Assembly: GCF_000940805.1 (NCBI RefSeq)
Contig: NZ_CP007142.1
Location: 1,464,593-1,528,592 of the forward strand
Length of the DNA stretch: 64,000 bases
Reading direction: 5' to 3'
Origin: Gynuella sunshinyii YC6258
GTDB taxonomy: Bacteria > Pseudomonadota > Gammaproteobacteria > Pseudomonadales > Natronospirillaceae
The position numbers and the translations under genes are program-made. Below the pieces are notes generated by a model that saw only the letters and a list, made by a program, of their open reading frames with translations, ran no database searches and was not told where the DNA came from. Below are positions 7,791 through 16,332 of this stretch, piece by piece. How positions within the stretch are numbered: position 1 is the stretch's first letter; every line of letters starts with the position of its first letter.

Positions 7791-10053
7791 TGTCCGTAAT
7801 CTGGCCGAGTTCTGCTGTAAAAGCGGAAGTCTGGATCTGCGTTTTACACCCGCTCCTTCCAGTCTGGAAGGTATCGAAGGTCATAAGGCTATATATCGCC
7901 GGCGTCCTGATAACTATCAGTCAGAAGTTTCTCTGGTTTATCAATATCAACAATTGCTCTGTGTCCGCGGCCGGGCGGATGGTTATGATCAAGATCGTCA
8001 TCGTATTGAAGAAATAAAAACCTACCGTGGACAGTTGATACGATTGCCTGATAACCATAGAGCATTACATTGGGCACAGGCGCGGTTGTACGCGGCCATC
8101 TATTGTGAACTGCACGGGCATTCTGAAATCGGTGTGGCACTGGTGTATTGGCATGTGGATCGGCAACAGGAAAGTATTGAAGAAAAGCGTTTCAGTGCCG
8201 AAGATCTGAAATTGTTCCTGGATGGTTGTGTTCGAGAATTCCTTAAGTGGTCGCAGCAGCTTGAGATTGCCATGCAGCAGCGAGATAAGTTACTGGAGCA
8301 ACTGACCTTCCCTTATCCTGACTTCCGGTCTGGTCAGAGAGATTTTGCGGAAAGCGTTTACAAGGCTGTCCGACTGCACAAAAATCTGCTTATTGAAGCT
8401 CCAACCGGGATTGGCAAGACGCTGGCTGCATTGTTTCCGGCGTTAAAGGCTATGCCTTCTGACGGGCTTGATAAATTGGTGTTTCTGACTGCCAAGACGC
8501 CCGGCAGAGTGTTGGTACAGGAAGCCCTTAAAAAGTTACTGTTGGATCAATCGTCAATTCTGCATGTTGTTGAAATGAAAGCCCGTGACAAGGTCTGCGA
8601 GCACCCTGATCTGGCCTGTCATGGTGATTCCTGTCCCTTGGCCAACGGTTTTTATGACCGCCTCGGAGAGGCCAGGCAGGCTGCCTTTGCGAACGCCTGG
8701 TTGATGGCTGATGATGTCCGCGACATTGCTTCGAGGTTTCAGGTATGTCCTTATTATCTGGCACAGGAAATGCTCAAATGGAGTGATGTTCTGATTGCCG
8801 ACTATAACTATTGGTTTGATATGTCGGCGCAGATCTATGGTTTGAGTAAAGCGAATGAATGGCATACGGGCTTATTGATTGATGAGGCTCATAACCTGCT
8901 CGACAGAGGTCGCAGTATGTATTCAGCTGAACTGAGTAGAAGGGAGTTATTGGCTGCCAGGAAAATTCATAATCATGCCGGCAAAAAAATTCTCGAACGG
9001 CTAAATCGCAGGTGGCTGAAAATTGAAAAGCAGTGGCCGGTGGGTGTTCATATCACCGACAGTCTGGATAAAGAACTGATCGGTTGTTTATCGCGTTTTG
9101 TCTCTGACTATAGTGAATATCTGACGGATGAATATGAGCACGGAGTTTTACCTCAGCAGCATCTGGAGTTTTATTTTTCTGTTATCCAGTTTATGGGAGT
9201 GGCAGAGTTATTTAACCATCATTTCGTGATGGAAACGGAGGTTGAAAAAACACACGCAGCTATTCGGTTACTGAATCAGATTCCGGCGGAACTGTTGAAG
9301 GAACGTTTTGCTGCTGCGCAATCCAGTGTGGTTTTTTCCGGTACGCTGACTCCTTTTGCATATTTTAAGGATACCCTTGGTCTTGGCGAGGATTGTCCAG
9401 TCCAACAAATATCCTCTCCTTTTTCGGCCCCGCAACTGGATGTTAAAGTGATTACTGATATTTCCACTCGCTATATGGACAGGGAGCGTTCAGTGGAGTC
9501 AGTGATTGATATTATTTGTTGTCAGTTACAAAAATACCCGGGTAATTACCTGCTCTTTTTCAGTTCGTTTGCATACCTGGAGCAGGTCGGTAGTCGTTTA
9601 CAAAACGTTGTTAAGGAACATCGAGTTATCCGGCAGGCAGCCCGTATGTCGGAATCAGAGCGAACACAATTTATGGCTGCATTTGATCAGAAGATCAATA
9701 CTCTCGGGTTGGTGGTGCTGGGTGGTGCATTTGGAGAAGGGGTGGATTTGCCTGGTGAACAGTTGATAGGTGCATTTATTCTGACACTGGGACTACCGCA
9801 ACTTAATCAACGTAACGAAGCGCTGAAGAAAAATATGCATCAGGTGTTTGGTCATGGGTATGAGTATGCTTATTTATTTCCAGGATTGCAGAAAGTTATT
9901 CAGGCAGCCGGTAGAGTCATTCGGGATGTTAATGACTCTGGTTATCTGATCTTAATCGATGATCGATTTTCCCGGCCAAATGTTCAAAGACTATTGCCGG
10001 ATTGGTGGCATATTAACAATGTGACTACTCAACAATTTCTCAATCATCACTGA
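7774..10053 (+). CDS. Fe-S XPD/DinG-type DNA helicase with N-terminal PD-(D/E)XK nuclease-like domain
   Basis: 759-residue superfamily-2 helicase. Walker A is APTGIGKT (residues 209-216), with DEAH at 370-373. Four cysteines at about 275, 282, 287 and 325 match the XPD/DinG [4Fe-4S] insertion. The C terminus has the VVLGGAFGEGVDLPG motif and a QAAGRVIR motif VI. Before the helicase core, residues about 1-180 contain GRADGYD (Asp69) and RIEEIKT (Glu80, Lys82), the spacing of a RecB/Cas4-like nuclease site. I chose the ATG at 7774; a longer frame from 7717 would lie entirely inside the upstream gene. The pair with the FAN1-like nuclease suggests a joint DNA-crosslink or flap-processing role. 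Confidence 0.87.
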   Translation: MMQTVSVRNLAEFCCKSGSLDLRFTPAPSSLEGIEGHKAIYRRRPDNYQSEVSLVYQYQQLLCVRGRADGYDQDRHRIEEIKTYRGQLIRLPDNHRALHWAQARLYAAIYCELHGHSEIGVALVYWHVDRQQESIEEKRFSAEDLKLFLDGCVREFLKWSQQLEIAMQQRDKLLEQLTFPYPDFRSGQRDFAESVYKAVRLHKNLLIEAPTGIGKTLAALFPALKAMPSDGLDKLVFLTAKTPGRVLVQEALKKLLLDQSSILHVVEMKARDKVCEHPDLACHGDSCPLANGFYDRLGEARQAAFANAWLMADDVRDIASRFQVCPYYLAQEMLKWSDVLIADYNYWFDMSAQIYGLSKANEWHTGLLIDEAHNLLDRGRSMYSAELSRRELLAARKIHNHAGKKILERLNRRWLKIEKQWPVGVHITDSLDKELIGCLSRFVSDYSEYLTDEYEHGVLPQQHLEFYFSVIQFMGVAELFNHHFVMETEVEKTHAAIRLLNQIPAELLKERFAAAQSSVVFSGTLTPFAYFKDTLGLGEDCPVQQISSPFSAPQLDVKVITDISTRYMDRERSVESVIDIICCQLQKYPGNYLLFFSSFAYLEQVGSRLQNVVKEHRVIRQAARMSESERTQFMAAFDQKINTLGLVVLGGAFGEGVDLPGEQLIGAFILTLGLPQLNQRNEALKKNMHQVFGHGYEYAYLFPGLQKVIQAAGRVIRDVNDSGYLILIDDRFSRPNVQRLLPDWWHINNVTTQQFLNHH

Positions 10054-10636
10054 ATTTGCTTCTGGTTTCCTCATCCAGGCCTTGTGCTTCGAAATTGGTA
10101 ATTTCTGAGAGTAATGAGTCGTATTCTTTGCGAGTGTTATCGAATAAAGGATCTTCCGAAATAGTTTCCACCATGTTTTCCAGTTCTGTCCAGTCATCCT
10201 CGTCCAGGTACTCATCCGCTAGTGGAAAAATATCGCTTTCTTCAATATCCAGGTGTTCTAGTTGCATATCCAGATAAAGATGTGCGTCGACCTTCAGCTG
10301 GTCCATTGGCATGGCAATATCCATAGCCACAGCGTTGAAATCATTTTTCAGCTTTTGGGTGATCTCTTCCAGTTTGGCATGCTGGGCCAGTACGTCGGTA
10401 ATAATATCCGGGTCTGGGATCGACTTACTCAACAGTTTTTTAAAAATAACGTCTTCAACCGGGTGGTGGTAACGCTCCGGAAATGTATTGATATAGTCAA
10501 GCATGTCCATAATCAGGTTGATGTTAGCGTCCTGCTCCGGATCGCCAAAACCTTGTAACTGATATCTGAAACAGTAAAGAAAACGAGACAGGTTTTTATG
10601 CTCGTTGTGCAAGTGTTCAAGTAGTTTGGCAGCCAT
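10040..10636 (-). CDS. Hemerythrin-like HHE-domain protein
   Basis: 198-residue soluble four-helix protein. It shows repeated His/Glu ligand patterns of hemerythrin HHE domains: HLHNEHKNL near the N terminus, RYHHPVEDVIF in the middle and LEHLDIEESDIFPLADEYL in the C-terminal half. Such proteins bind a di-iron centre and take part in oxygen, NO or iron handling. The start at 10636 is preferred over an ATG at 10702 because GAGG lies 8 nt upstream of it and the extra 22 residues look non-homologous. Convergent with the helicase gene and overlapping it by 14 nt. Divergently transcribed from the DUF503 gene. Confidence 0.85.
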   Translation of the reverse strand: MAAKLLEHLHNEHKNLSRFLYCFRYQLQGFGDPEQDANINLIMDMLDYINTFPERYHHPVEDVIFKKLLSKSIPDPDIITDVLAQHAKLEEITQKLKNDFNAVAMDIAMPMDQLKVDAHLYLDMQLEHLDIEESDIFPLADEYLDEDDWTELENMVETISEDPLFDNTRKEYDSLLSEITNFEAQGLDEETRSKFSDD

Positions 10637-10733
10637 GACACAAACCTCATAAAGTGGCAGATAATCAAAACATAGACTGATTGAGATAGAATGTGTTGAC
10701 ATGTATCAAAGTGAAACAAAAACAAGGCGTTCT

Positions 10734-11015
10734 ATGCAGATTATATTGATGCAATACCATATCCGATTCCATGGTGTGGAATCGCTAAAGGATAAAAACC
10801 AACGTGTCGCCAGGCTGGTAAAATTTTTAGGTGGTCACAGCGATGTTGCAGCCAGTGAAACCGAGCTTAGAGAAGAACTTGATCATTCAATACTGTCGGT
10901 GTTGGTTGTTGCGCCAAATCGAAAACTGCTGGATCAGCGAAAGCAGCAACTTGAAGTAGCGCTGAATGATCGTCTTGATGCAGAAATTCTTGATCTACAG
11001 CAACAGTTTTTGTGA
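10734..11015 (+). CDS. DUF503-family protein
   Basis: 93-residue protein with the DUF503 pattern: an N-terminal beta strand MQIILMQYHIRFHGVESLKD, a helix RVARLVKFLGG and a LSVLVVAPNRKLLDQRKQQ segment. The family is small, cytoplasmic and of unknown function (ferredoxin-like fold). I prefer the ATG at 10734, which follows AAGG at good spacing, over the upstream ATG at 10701. Divergent from the hemerythrin gene with about 100 nt of shared upstream region. Confidence 0.75.
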   Translation: MQIILMQYHIRFHGVESLKDKNQRVARLVKFLGGHSDVAASETELREELDHSILSVLVVAPNRKLLDQRKQQLEVALNDRLDAEILDLQQQFL

Positions 11016-11038
11016 CATATTGTAAGCCAGGGTATTAT

Positions 11039-11920
11039 TCAACTGACAAACAATAATAGACATACGGATGATGTCACCAGGATCATACCGGTCCACTCGT
11101 TGTATGAGATGCGTTCACGAAAATAAAAGGTGGTGATCAGAATAGACAGGACAAACTCTATCTGTCCAAGACCTTTGACAATCGCCGCTGTCTGAAATGT
11201 CATGGCAGTAAACCAACCGATTGATCCGGCAGCACTGGTGGCGCCAACAAATACACATGCTTTCCAATGGTGTTTTAATTGCCTGATGCTATTTACAGGG
11301 TTCTTAATCATGGGAATTGCAGAGATCAATACCTGTAGTGAAACAATAGTTATCAGTGTTGTGGCTGCGGAGTATATGTAGTTGCCATGTAGTGACAGAC
11401 TTGCCTGCCGTAACCAGAGTGATGCGAGACCAAAACCTAGTCCGGCTCCAAGGCCATAGATAAGAGAGGGTTCTGTCAGTATCGCTCTGTAAGGTTTGAT
11501 CAGGCCCGCTAAAATTGTTCCTGCTGCGCCAATAAAAATGGCGATACCGGCTAACAGGTTAAGTGGTTGTTGAAAGAATAAAAAGCCCATTAGTGCCGTA
11601 AAAATAGCTTCTGTTTTTGCAAATGTGGTTCCAACACTGAAATTACGAAGTTTGAGCGCGTGTACCAGTAGGAAAGTGGCGACGATCTGAGCAACGGCTG
11701 CTAATAAAGAATATCTGAAAAATGTTGTATCGATGTTCAGGTATGTGTCTTCGATGGTATATGACAGATATAGCCAATAAAGTATGGCAAATGGTAATCC
11801 AAAACCGAAACGAACCCAGGTGACCAATATTGGGGATATGTGTCCACTGAGTCGTTTTTGGCCGGCTGTTCTTACCGTTTGCATACTGACGGCAAGAAGT
11901 GTGAATAAAATCCAGTTCAT
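11039..11920 (-). CDS. EamA/DMT-superfamily transporter
   Basis: 293-residue integral membrane protein with ten hydrophobic segments arranged as two EamA repeats, typical of drug/metabolite transporters. The GATSAAGSIGWFTAMTFQTAAIV region and the terminal YNEWTGMILVTSSV are characteristic of the second repeat. Substrate cannot be predicted. The start at 11920 has GGAG about 10 nt upstream; an alternative start 24 nt earlier lacks one. Convergent with the DUF503 gene, separated by only 23 nt. Confidence 0.85.
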   Translation of the reverse strand: MNWILFTLLAVSMQTVRTAGQKRLSGHISPILVTWVRFGFGLPFAILYWLYLSYTIEDTYLNIDTTFFRYSLLAAVAQIVATFLLVHALKLRNFSVGTTFAKTEAIFTALMGFLFFQQPLNLLAGIAIFIGAAGTILAGLIKPYRAILTEPSLIYGLGAGLGFGLASLWLRQASLSLHGNYIYSAATTLITIVSLQVLISAIPMIKNPVNSIRQLKHHWKACVFVGATSAAGSIGWFTAMTFQTAAIVKGLGQIEFVLSILITTFYFRERISYNEWTGMILVTSSVCLLLFVS

Positions 11921-12014
11921 AATCTGAAACTCCAGTAATGACAACCAGAGTATCAGTATCTGTGGATTTGAAATAATTCGTTTTGGAATGATGCCGATAG
12001 CAAATGGCTATGTA

Positions 12015-12044
12015 TTAACCCGGCAAGTATACATGTCGGGTTAA
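12015..12044. repeat. Inverted repeat between EamA and PA4642-family genes
   Basis: Perfect 8-bp arms TTAACCCG/CGGGTTAA at 12015-12022 and 12037-12044, with partial pairing inside. There is no T-run on either side, so it is not a clear intrinsic terminator. It lies downstream of the leftward PA4642-family gene and upstream of the EamA gene. Confidence 0.5.
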
Positions 12045-12137
12045 TAGTGTGATGCAGGGAAGCACCGAGATGTCGGACCACGCCATTGGCCGGATTAATA
12101 ACAGGATACGTCCATGTATCACAGGGGTAATCAGATT

Positions 12138-12425
12138 TCAGTTAAGGTGCTGCTGAATAGCCTGAAGATACTCTGTTGACTGGGCGTGTTTGGCAATAAT
12201 CTCAAGCATCGTCTGACCAGCTTTGTTTTTGGCCTGGAGATTGTGATTCCTGTCCACGAATATTTCCAGAAACTGCTCAAATAATGGAACAGGCATGGAC
12301 CGATAGGCTTTTTCGAGAATAACAAAGTCGCGGTCGGTTTCATCATGGGATTTTAACGAAAAGAACACCTCAAAACGCGTGGCATCCCATTCTTCTGATT
12401 CTACTCTTTGTTTGTCTTTTTTCAT
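12138..12425 (-). CDS. PA4642-family small protein
   Basis: 95-residue hypothetical protein of a family found in pseudomonads and relatives. Features are the N-terminal MKKDKQ, the central RDFVILEKAYRSMPVPLFEQFL block and a C-terminal ankyrin-like half-repeat around NLQAKNKAGQTMLEIIAKH. No enzyme motifs. The start at 12425 is chosen because it overlaps the trmB stop as TAATG; a longer frame would run into trmB. It is therefore likely translated by reinitiation after trmB. Function unknown. Confidence 0.7.
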   Translation of the reverse strand: MKKDKQRVESEEWDATRFEVFFSLKSHDETDRDFVILEKAYRSMPVPLFEQFLEIFVDRNHNLQAKNKAGQTMLEIIAKHAQSTEYLQAIQQHLN

Positions 12426-13117
12426 TACTCTATCTCTGCCTTCTTGAATATTAAGTCCCAAACCCCATGGCCCAGACGAACGCCTCTGCGTTCGAACTTG
12501 GTTTCCGGCCGATAAACGGGTCGTTCTGAATACTGCCCGTCACCGGCGGTATTGGTAAAGCCTTTGGTTGCTGTGAGTACTTCCAACATTTGCTCTGCAT
12601 ATGGCTGCCAGTCAGTCGCCAGATGCCAAACCCCTTCCGGTTTGAGTTTATGATGGACCAGATTGGCGAAATCAGCTTGTACAATACGACGTTTATGATG
12701 TTTTTTCTTATGCCAGGGGTCCGGGAAAAACAGCTGCAATCGGTCAATGGAGTTATCTGCAAAACAATGCTTCAGGACTTCCACTGCATCATCTTTATAA
12801 ACTCTCAGATTACTGACACCGGTTTTATCGGCATTGTTCAAAAGGCGTCCGACTCCGGGTGGGTGAACCTCAATGCCGATAAAATTGCAGTTGGGTTCCA
12901 TCATAGCCATTTGCAGTAGCGAATCACCCATGCCAAAACCGATTTCAATCACCAACGGGTGATCGTTACCGAATATTTGTTGACTATTGAATGTTGCCTC
13001 TGGGTCAAGGCCCAGTCTTGGATATACCTCATCCATACCACGTTGTTGACCCTCGGTCATCCGCCCCTGGCGCATGACGAAGCTGCGAATTTTTTTCAGT
13101 TGTTTATCTGTTGTCAT
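12425..13117 (-). CDS. trmB: tRNA (guanine-46-N7)-methyltransferase
   Basis: 230-residue TrmB, the SAM-dependent enzyme that makes m7G46 in the tRNA variable loop. Motifs: [16 protein letters not shown] (SAM loop), [35 protein letters not shown] (the family signature with the catalytic Asp) and [11 protein letters not shown]. Length is standard. It overlaps the DUF423 frame by 14 nt upstream and the PA4642-family gene by 1 nt downstream, so the three genes form a compact leftward group. Confidence 0.96.
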   Translation of the reverse strand: MTTDKQLKKIRSFVMRQGRMTEGQQRGMDEVYPRLGLDPEATFNSQQIFGNDHPLVIEIGFGMGDSLLQMAMMEPNCNFIGIEVHPPGVGRLLNNADKTGVSNLRVYKDDAVEVLKHCFADNSIDRLQLFFPDPWHKKKHHKRRIVQADFANLVHHKLKPEGVWHLATDWQPYAEQMLEVLTATKGFTNTAGDGQYSERPVYRPETKFERRGVRLGHGVWDLIFKKAEIE

Positions 13118-13496
13118 ATTTTGTTTGCTTTAAAACCGTCATAAACCAGTAGAGCCAACCGGATAGCATGAGCACTCCTCCAACAGGAGTTATAGCCCCC
13201 AGCGTGGAGATATCTGTCAGGCACAGAGCATACAGCGAAAGGCTGAATACCAATGTCCCTGCCAGAAACAGTCGAGCGCATGTTTTCAATGCCATTGTTT
13301 TGGGTGCCCGGATCTGATGTTCTGCCAATATCAACAGGGCAAGGCCATGCCAGAATTGATAGCGGGCAGCAGTGTGCCAGGTATCAATACGTTCGGGGGT
13401 CACTAAGTCTTTGATGATGTGGGCACCGAACGCTCCAAGGGCTACCGCTGTTCCAAGCAGGCCAAGGGCGAATAATTGAGTTCTTTGACTGCTCAT
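13104..13496 (-). CDS. DUF423 (YgdD-type) small membrane protein
   Basis: 130-residue inner-membrane protein with four hydrophobic helices. The family signature is [16 protein letters not shown], followed by [16 protein letters not shown] and a C-terminal [20 protein letters not shown]423 has no assigned function. The frame is open up to 13592, but that region contains the rpoH terminator hairpin, so the real start must be one of the ATGs at 13496 or 13505; neither has a strong Shine-Dalgarno sequence. Confidence 0.85.
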   Translation of the reverse strand: MSSQRTQLFALGLLGTAVALGAFGAHIIKDLVTPERIDTWHTAARYQFWHGLALLILAEHQIRAPKTMALKTCARLFLAGTLVFSLSLYALCLTDISTLGAITPVGGVLMLSGWLYWFMTVLKQTKYDNR

Positions 13497-13561
13497 GACG
13501 GGCATTGGTTTCAGTGAGTTAACAGGATTGTGGGATGATTCTAACTGAATGTTGCAGACAA

Positions 13562-13596
13562 TAAAAAAGCCGTGTCGAATCTGCTTCGACACGGCT
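13562..13596 (-). terminator. Intrinsic terminator of rpoH
   Basis: Perfect 12-bp stem (arms 13568-13579 and 13585-13596, AGCCGTGTCGAA and its complement) with a 5-nt loop, followed on the minus strand by a run of six T. It lies 20 nt past the rpoH stop and ends leftward transcription before DUF423. Confidence 0.95.
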
Positions 13597-13615
13597 TACC
13601 AATTCATCTGCTGGA

Positions 13616-14488
13616 TTACACTTCAATGCCACCTGCTTCAAGCACTTTCCGTACTTTTTTCATGGCATTTTTTTCCAGCTGTCTGATACGCTCGGCGGAT
13701 ACGCCATACTTAGCGGCCAGATCATGCAGAGTGGCTTTATTTTCACTCAACCAGCGCTGCATAAGGATGTCCTTGCTGCGCTCGTCAAGATCTTCGAGTG
13801 CAGACAGCAAACGGCTGTTGGCATCATCCTCATAATTCTCGTTTTCAGCCATAGTGGCAGGGTTGTAGCGCGTATCTTCCAGAGTATAAACCGGAGCCTG
13901 GAAAGCGCTCTCGTCGTCATCATTGTCGGCATCAAAGCCCATGTCCTGTGCGGTCATGCGGCCTTCCATTTCATAAACGGTCGACTCTTTGACGCCCAGT
14001 GTTTCCGCGATTTCTCTCGCTTCTGCCTGGTTTAACCAACCCAGACGCTTTTTGGAGCTGCGCAGATTAAAGAACAGTTTTCTCTGAGCCTTGGTGGTTG
14101 CCACCTTGACGATGCGCCAGTTACGCAAAATGTATTCATGGATTTCGGCTTTAATCCAGTGTACCGCGAATGAGACCAGTCTCACCCCGACTTCCGGATT
14201 AAACCGTTTGACCGCTTTCATCAGTCCTACGTTGCCTTCCTGAATCAGGTCTGCCTGATTAAGGCCATAACCTGAATAACTCTTCGCAATATGAACGACA
14301 AACCGTAAATGAGACATGACCAACTGACGTGCAGCCTGCAGATCGCCTTTGTAATACAGGCGCTCAGCTAACTCTTTTTCTTCCTCAGCAGACAGTATCT
14401 CAAAACCGTTGACGACCTGAATATATGCATCAAGATTCTGCCCTGGAGCCAGATTCTCGAATGCAACTGCTGGTAAGCTTTTAGTCAT
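13616..14488 (-). CDS. rpoH: RNA polymerase heat-shock sigma factor (sigma-32)
   Basis: 290-residue RpoH. Region 2 has [20 protein letters not shown] and [16 protein letters not shown]. The RpoH box (QRKLFFNLR), specific to heat-shock sigmas, follows the [12 protein letters not shown] segment. Region 4 ends with [21 protein letters not shown], the -35-binding helix-turn-helix. Preceded by a GAGGTG ribosome-binding site and a candidate extended -10 promoter; followed by its own terminator. It sits in the conserved ftsY-ftsE-ftsX-rpoH order. A likely target (hsp20 with a CTTGAAA -35) lies 16 kb downstream in this window. Confidence 0.97.
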   Translation of the reverse strand: MTKSLPAVAFENLAPGQNLDAYIQVVNGFEILSAEEEKELAERLYYKGDLQAARQLVMSHLRFVVHIAKSYSGYGLNQADLIQEGNVGLMKAVKRFNPEVGVRLVSFAVHWIKAEIHEYILRNWRIVKVATTKAQRKLFFNLRSSKKRLGWLNQAEAREIAETLGVKESTVYEMEGRMTAQDMGFDADNDDDESAFQAPVYTLEDTRYNPATMAENENYEDDANSRLLSALEDLDERSKDILMQRWLSENKATLHDLAAKYGVSAERIRQLEKNAMKKVRKVLEAGGIEV

Positions 14489-14554
14489 ATGTTCACCTCG
14501 AATGTGTGTTGTGAGTCTGCCCTATCAGTTAAGGCGCAGACACATGCACCGGTT

Positions 14555-14581
14555 AGTATAACATGAAAAATACCGATGCAA
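14555..14581 (-). promoter_or_regulatory. Candidate rpoH promoter (extended -10)
   Basis: On the minus strand TTGCAT (14576-14581) lies 15 nt from TATACT (14555-14560), and TG precedes the -10 at the extended position. It lies 67 nt upstream of the rpoH start. The -35 is imperfect but an extended -10 can compensate. Confidence 0.45.
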
Positions 14582-14699
14582 TCGGACGTAGCCCTCAATG
14601 GCTTTCCTTATCAGGTGCTTATTTATCGTTAACTGAGGATCGAGATCAAGTATTGGCGGTTTTTTTTACCTTTGACTGACAGTATCAGTTTTTACTAAT

Positions 14700-15674
14700 T
14701 TAGGTTGGCTCTATTGCCCGTATATGACGGCTGACTGCCATGACGGTGCCAAACATACTGATGCTGATGGATGTCACGATAACCAGTAAAGCTCCCCACC
14801 AGTGAATGGATTCAAAGATAAATCCTGCAGATAGCGTACTGATTAGACGAGTGACCGGTTCGTGCAGATACCAGTAACAGGTTGTGACGATGATGACAGC
14901 AAATATCCCTCCTGCCAGACCATACCAGAACCCCATGTACAGGAATGGGCGACGTACAAATGCGTCGGTTGCGCCAACCAGTTTGATGACAAGAATTTCA
15001 TCCCGACGGGACTCGATAGCCAGGCGGATGGTATTACCAACCACTAGCACCACCGCCATAGACAAAATCAGGCCCAGCACGCCAACGACTCGTTCAGCAA
15101 TACGGCTGATCTGATTCAGTCGTTGAACCCAGATCAGGTCCAGTTGTACCGTTTCAGCCTCGGGCAGTGCCTCCAGCATGATTTTGAGACCTTCCACCGT
15201 GGCAGCGGTTTCTTCTACCGGTTGAATAACGATCAGTGCTGGTAGCGGGTTGTCTTCCAGGCTGTCGATAATATTGCCCAGACCGGAAAATTCTTTGAAT
15301 TCCTGTAAGCCATCATTTGGACTGATATAACGTGTACCTTTGATTTCCGGTCGTTGTTTCAGTTCTATGGCCAGCTGTTCTGCCCGGTTGGCGGACACTG
15401 ACTTATCAAGATAGAGGCTAAGCTGAGCGCCCTCATTGAGCGGACCGGTAATCTGTTTCAGATTCAACAATGCCATCACCATCAGAGTGGGCAGAGACAA
15501 GGCGATAGCAATCACCATCCATGTGAGAGCTGCTGAGAGGGGTCGTTTAAGCATCTGTTTCATGCTGTCCATCGCCAGATAACGGTGGTGTCGCACCCAT
15601 GCGTCCCGCTTTTCGGCAAAATGGATCTTGCGGGCCACGGCGCCTTTTTTAATTCGGGCCACGTTCACCTCCAT
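14700..15674 (-). CDS. ftsX: Cell division protein FtsX
   Basis: About 324 residues. The membrane partner of the FtsEX ABC complex, which regulates murein hydrolases at the septum. There is a cytoplasmic basic N terminus, a first TM at about 50-72, a periplasmic domain (about 75-200) containing LSLYLDKSVSANRAEQL and RYISPNDGLQEF, then three TMs. The C-terminal GATDAFVRRPFLYMGFWYGL belongs to the FtsX permease fold. Three in-frame starts are possible: GTG 15680, ATG 15674 (GAGG 5 nt ahead) and GTG 15662 (GGAGG ahead). I list the ATG. The start overlaps ftsE. Confidence 0.94.
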   Translation of the reverse strand: MEVNVARIKKGAVARKIHFAEKRDAWVRHHRYLAMDSMKQMLKRPLSAALTWMVIAIALSLPTLMVMALLNLKQITGPLNEGAQLSLYLDKSVSANRAEQLAIELKQRPEIKGTRYISPNDGLQEFKEFSGLGNIIDSLEDNPLPALIVIQPVEETAATVEGLKIMLEALPEAETVQLDLIWVQRLNQISRIAERVVGVLGLILSMAVVLVVGNTIRLAIESRRDEILVIKLVGATDAFVRRPFLYMGFWYGLAGGIFAVIIVTTCYWYLHEPVTRLISTLSAGFIFESIHWWGALLVIVTSISISMFGTVMAVSRHIRAIEPT

Positions 15675-16332
15675 CGGCACCTCGGACCAGTTCCCCGTTT
15701 TTCAGAGTCATAACACGAAATGGCATGCGGGCGATCAGACCAAGGTCATGGCTGGCAATCAGCACGGTCGTTCCCACTCGGTTAAAGTCCGCAAACAAGT
15801 TCATGACCTCACGGCTCAATTTGGGATCAAGGTTGCCGGTCGGTTCGTCTGCCAGCAGCAGTTTGGGTTTGGTGACCACGGCTCGGGCGATTCCGACCCG
15901 TTGCTGCTCGCCACCAGACAGCATGATGGGGAGATAGGCCTCACGTTCAAGCAGGCCCACTTTGTCGAGGGCGGCTCTGACCCGGCGGCCGATTTCCCGT
16001 GGTGACTCGCCTTCGATCAGCAAAGGCAGTGCGACGTTGTCGTAAACGGATCGGTCCATCAGCAGATTATGGTTCTGAAATACCAGTCCTATCTGGCGGC
16101 GAAAAAAGGGGATCTGACGGCGACTCATCCGGTTCAGTATCTGTCCGGCGATGCGGATGTGTCCGCTGGACGGTTTTTCGATCAGCGCAATCATTTTAAG
16201 CAGGGTACTTTTACCTGCTCCGGAATGTCCGGTCAGAAATGCCATTTCGCCAGGAGCCATATTGAACGTCAGGCTTTTGAGCGCCTCATGTCCTCCGAGA
16301 TACCGCTTGGAGACTTGTTCGAAGTGAATCAT
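15649..16332 (-). CDS. ftsE: Cell division ATP-binding protein FtsE
   Basis: 227-residue ABC ATPase of the FtsEX complex. Walker A is GHSGAGKST, the Q-loop FQNHNLL, the signature LSGGEQQRVGIARA, Walker B LLLADEPTGNLD, and the H-loop IASHD. FtsE usually couples ATP hydrolysis to activation of EnvC/amidases through FtsX. The first codon overlaps the ftsY stop by 4 nt and the end overlaps ftsX, so ftsY-ftsE-ftsX is translationally coupled. Confidence 0.97.
   Translation of the reverse strand: MIHFEQVSKRYLGGHEALKSLTFNMAPGEMAFLTGHSGAGKSTLLKMIALIEKPSSGHIRIAGQILNRMSRRQIPFFRRQIGLVFQNHNLLMDRSVYDNVALPLLIEGESPREIGRRVRAALDKVGLLEREAYLPIMLSGGEQQRVGIARAVVTKPKLLLADEPTGNLDPKLSREVMNLFADFNRVGTTVLIASHDLGLIARMPFRVMTLKNGELVRGADGGERGPN

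Noticed and set aside
12131-12346. 71-codon frame on the minus strand overlapping the PA4642-family gene
   Set aside because: Out-of-frame shadow of the PA4642-family gene, which shows family similarity and a TAATG junction with trmB.
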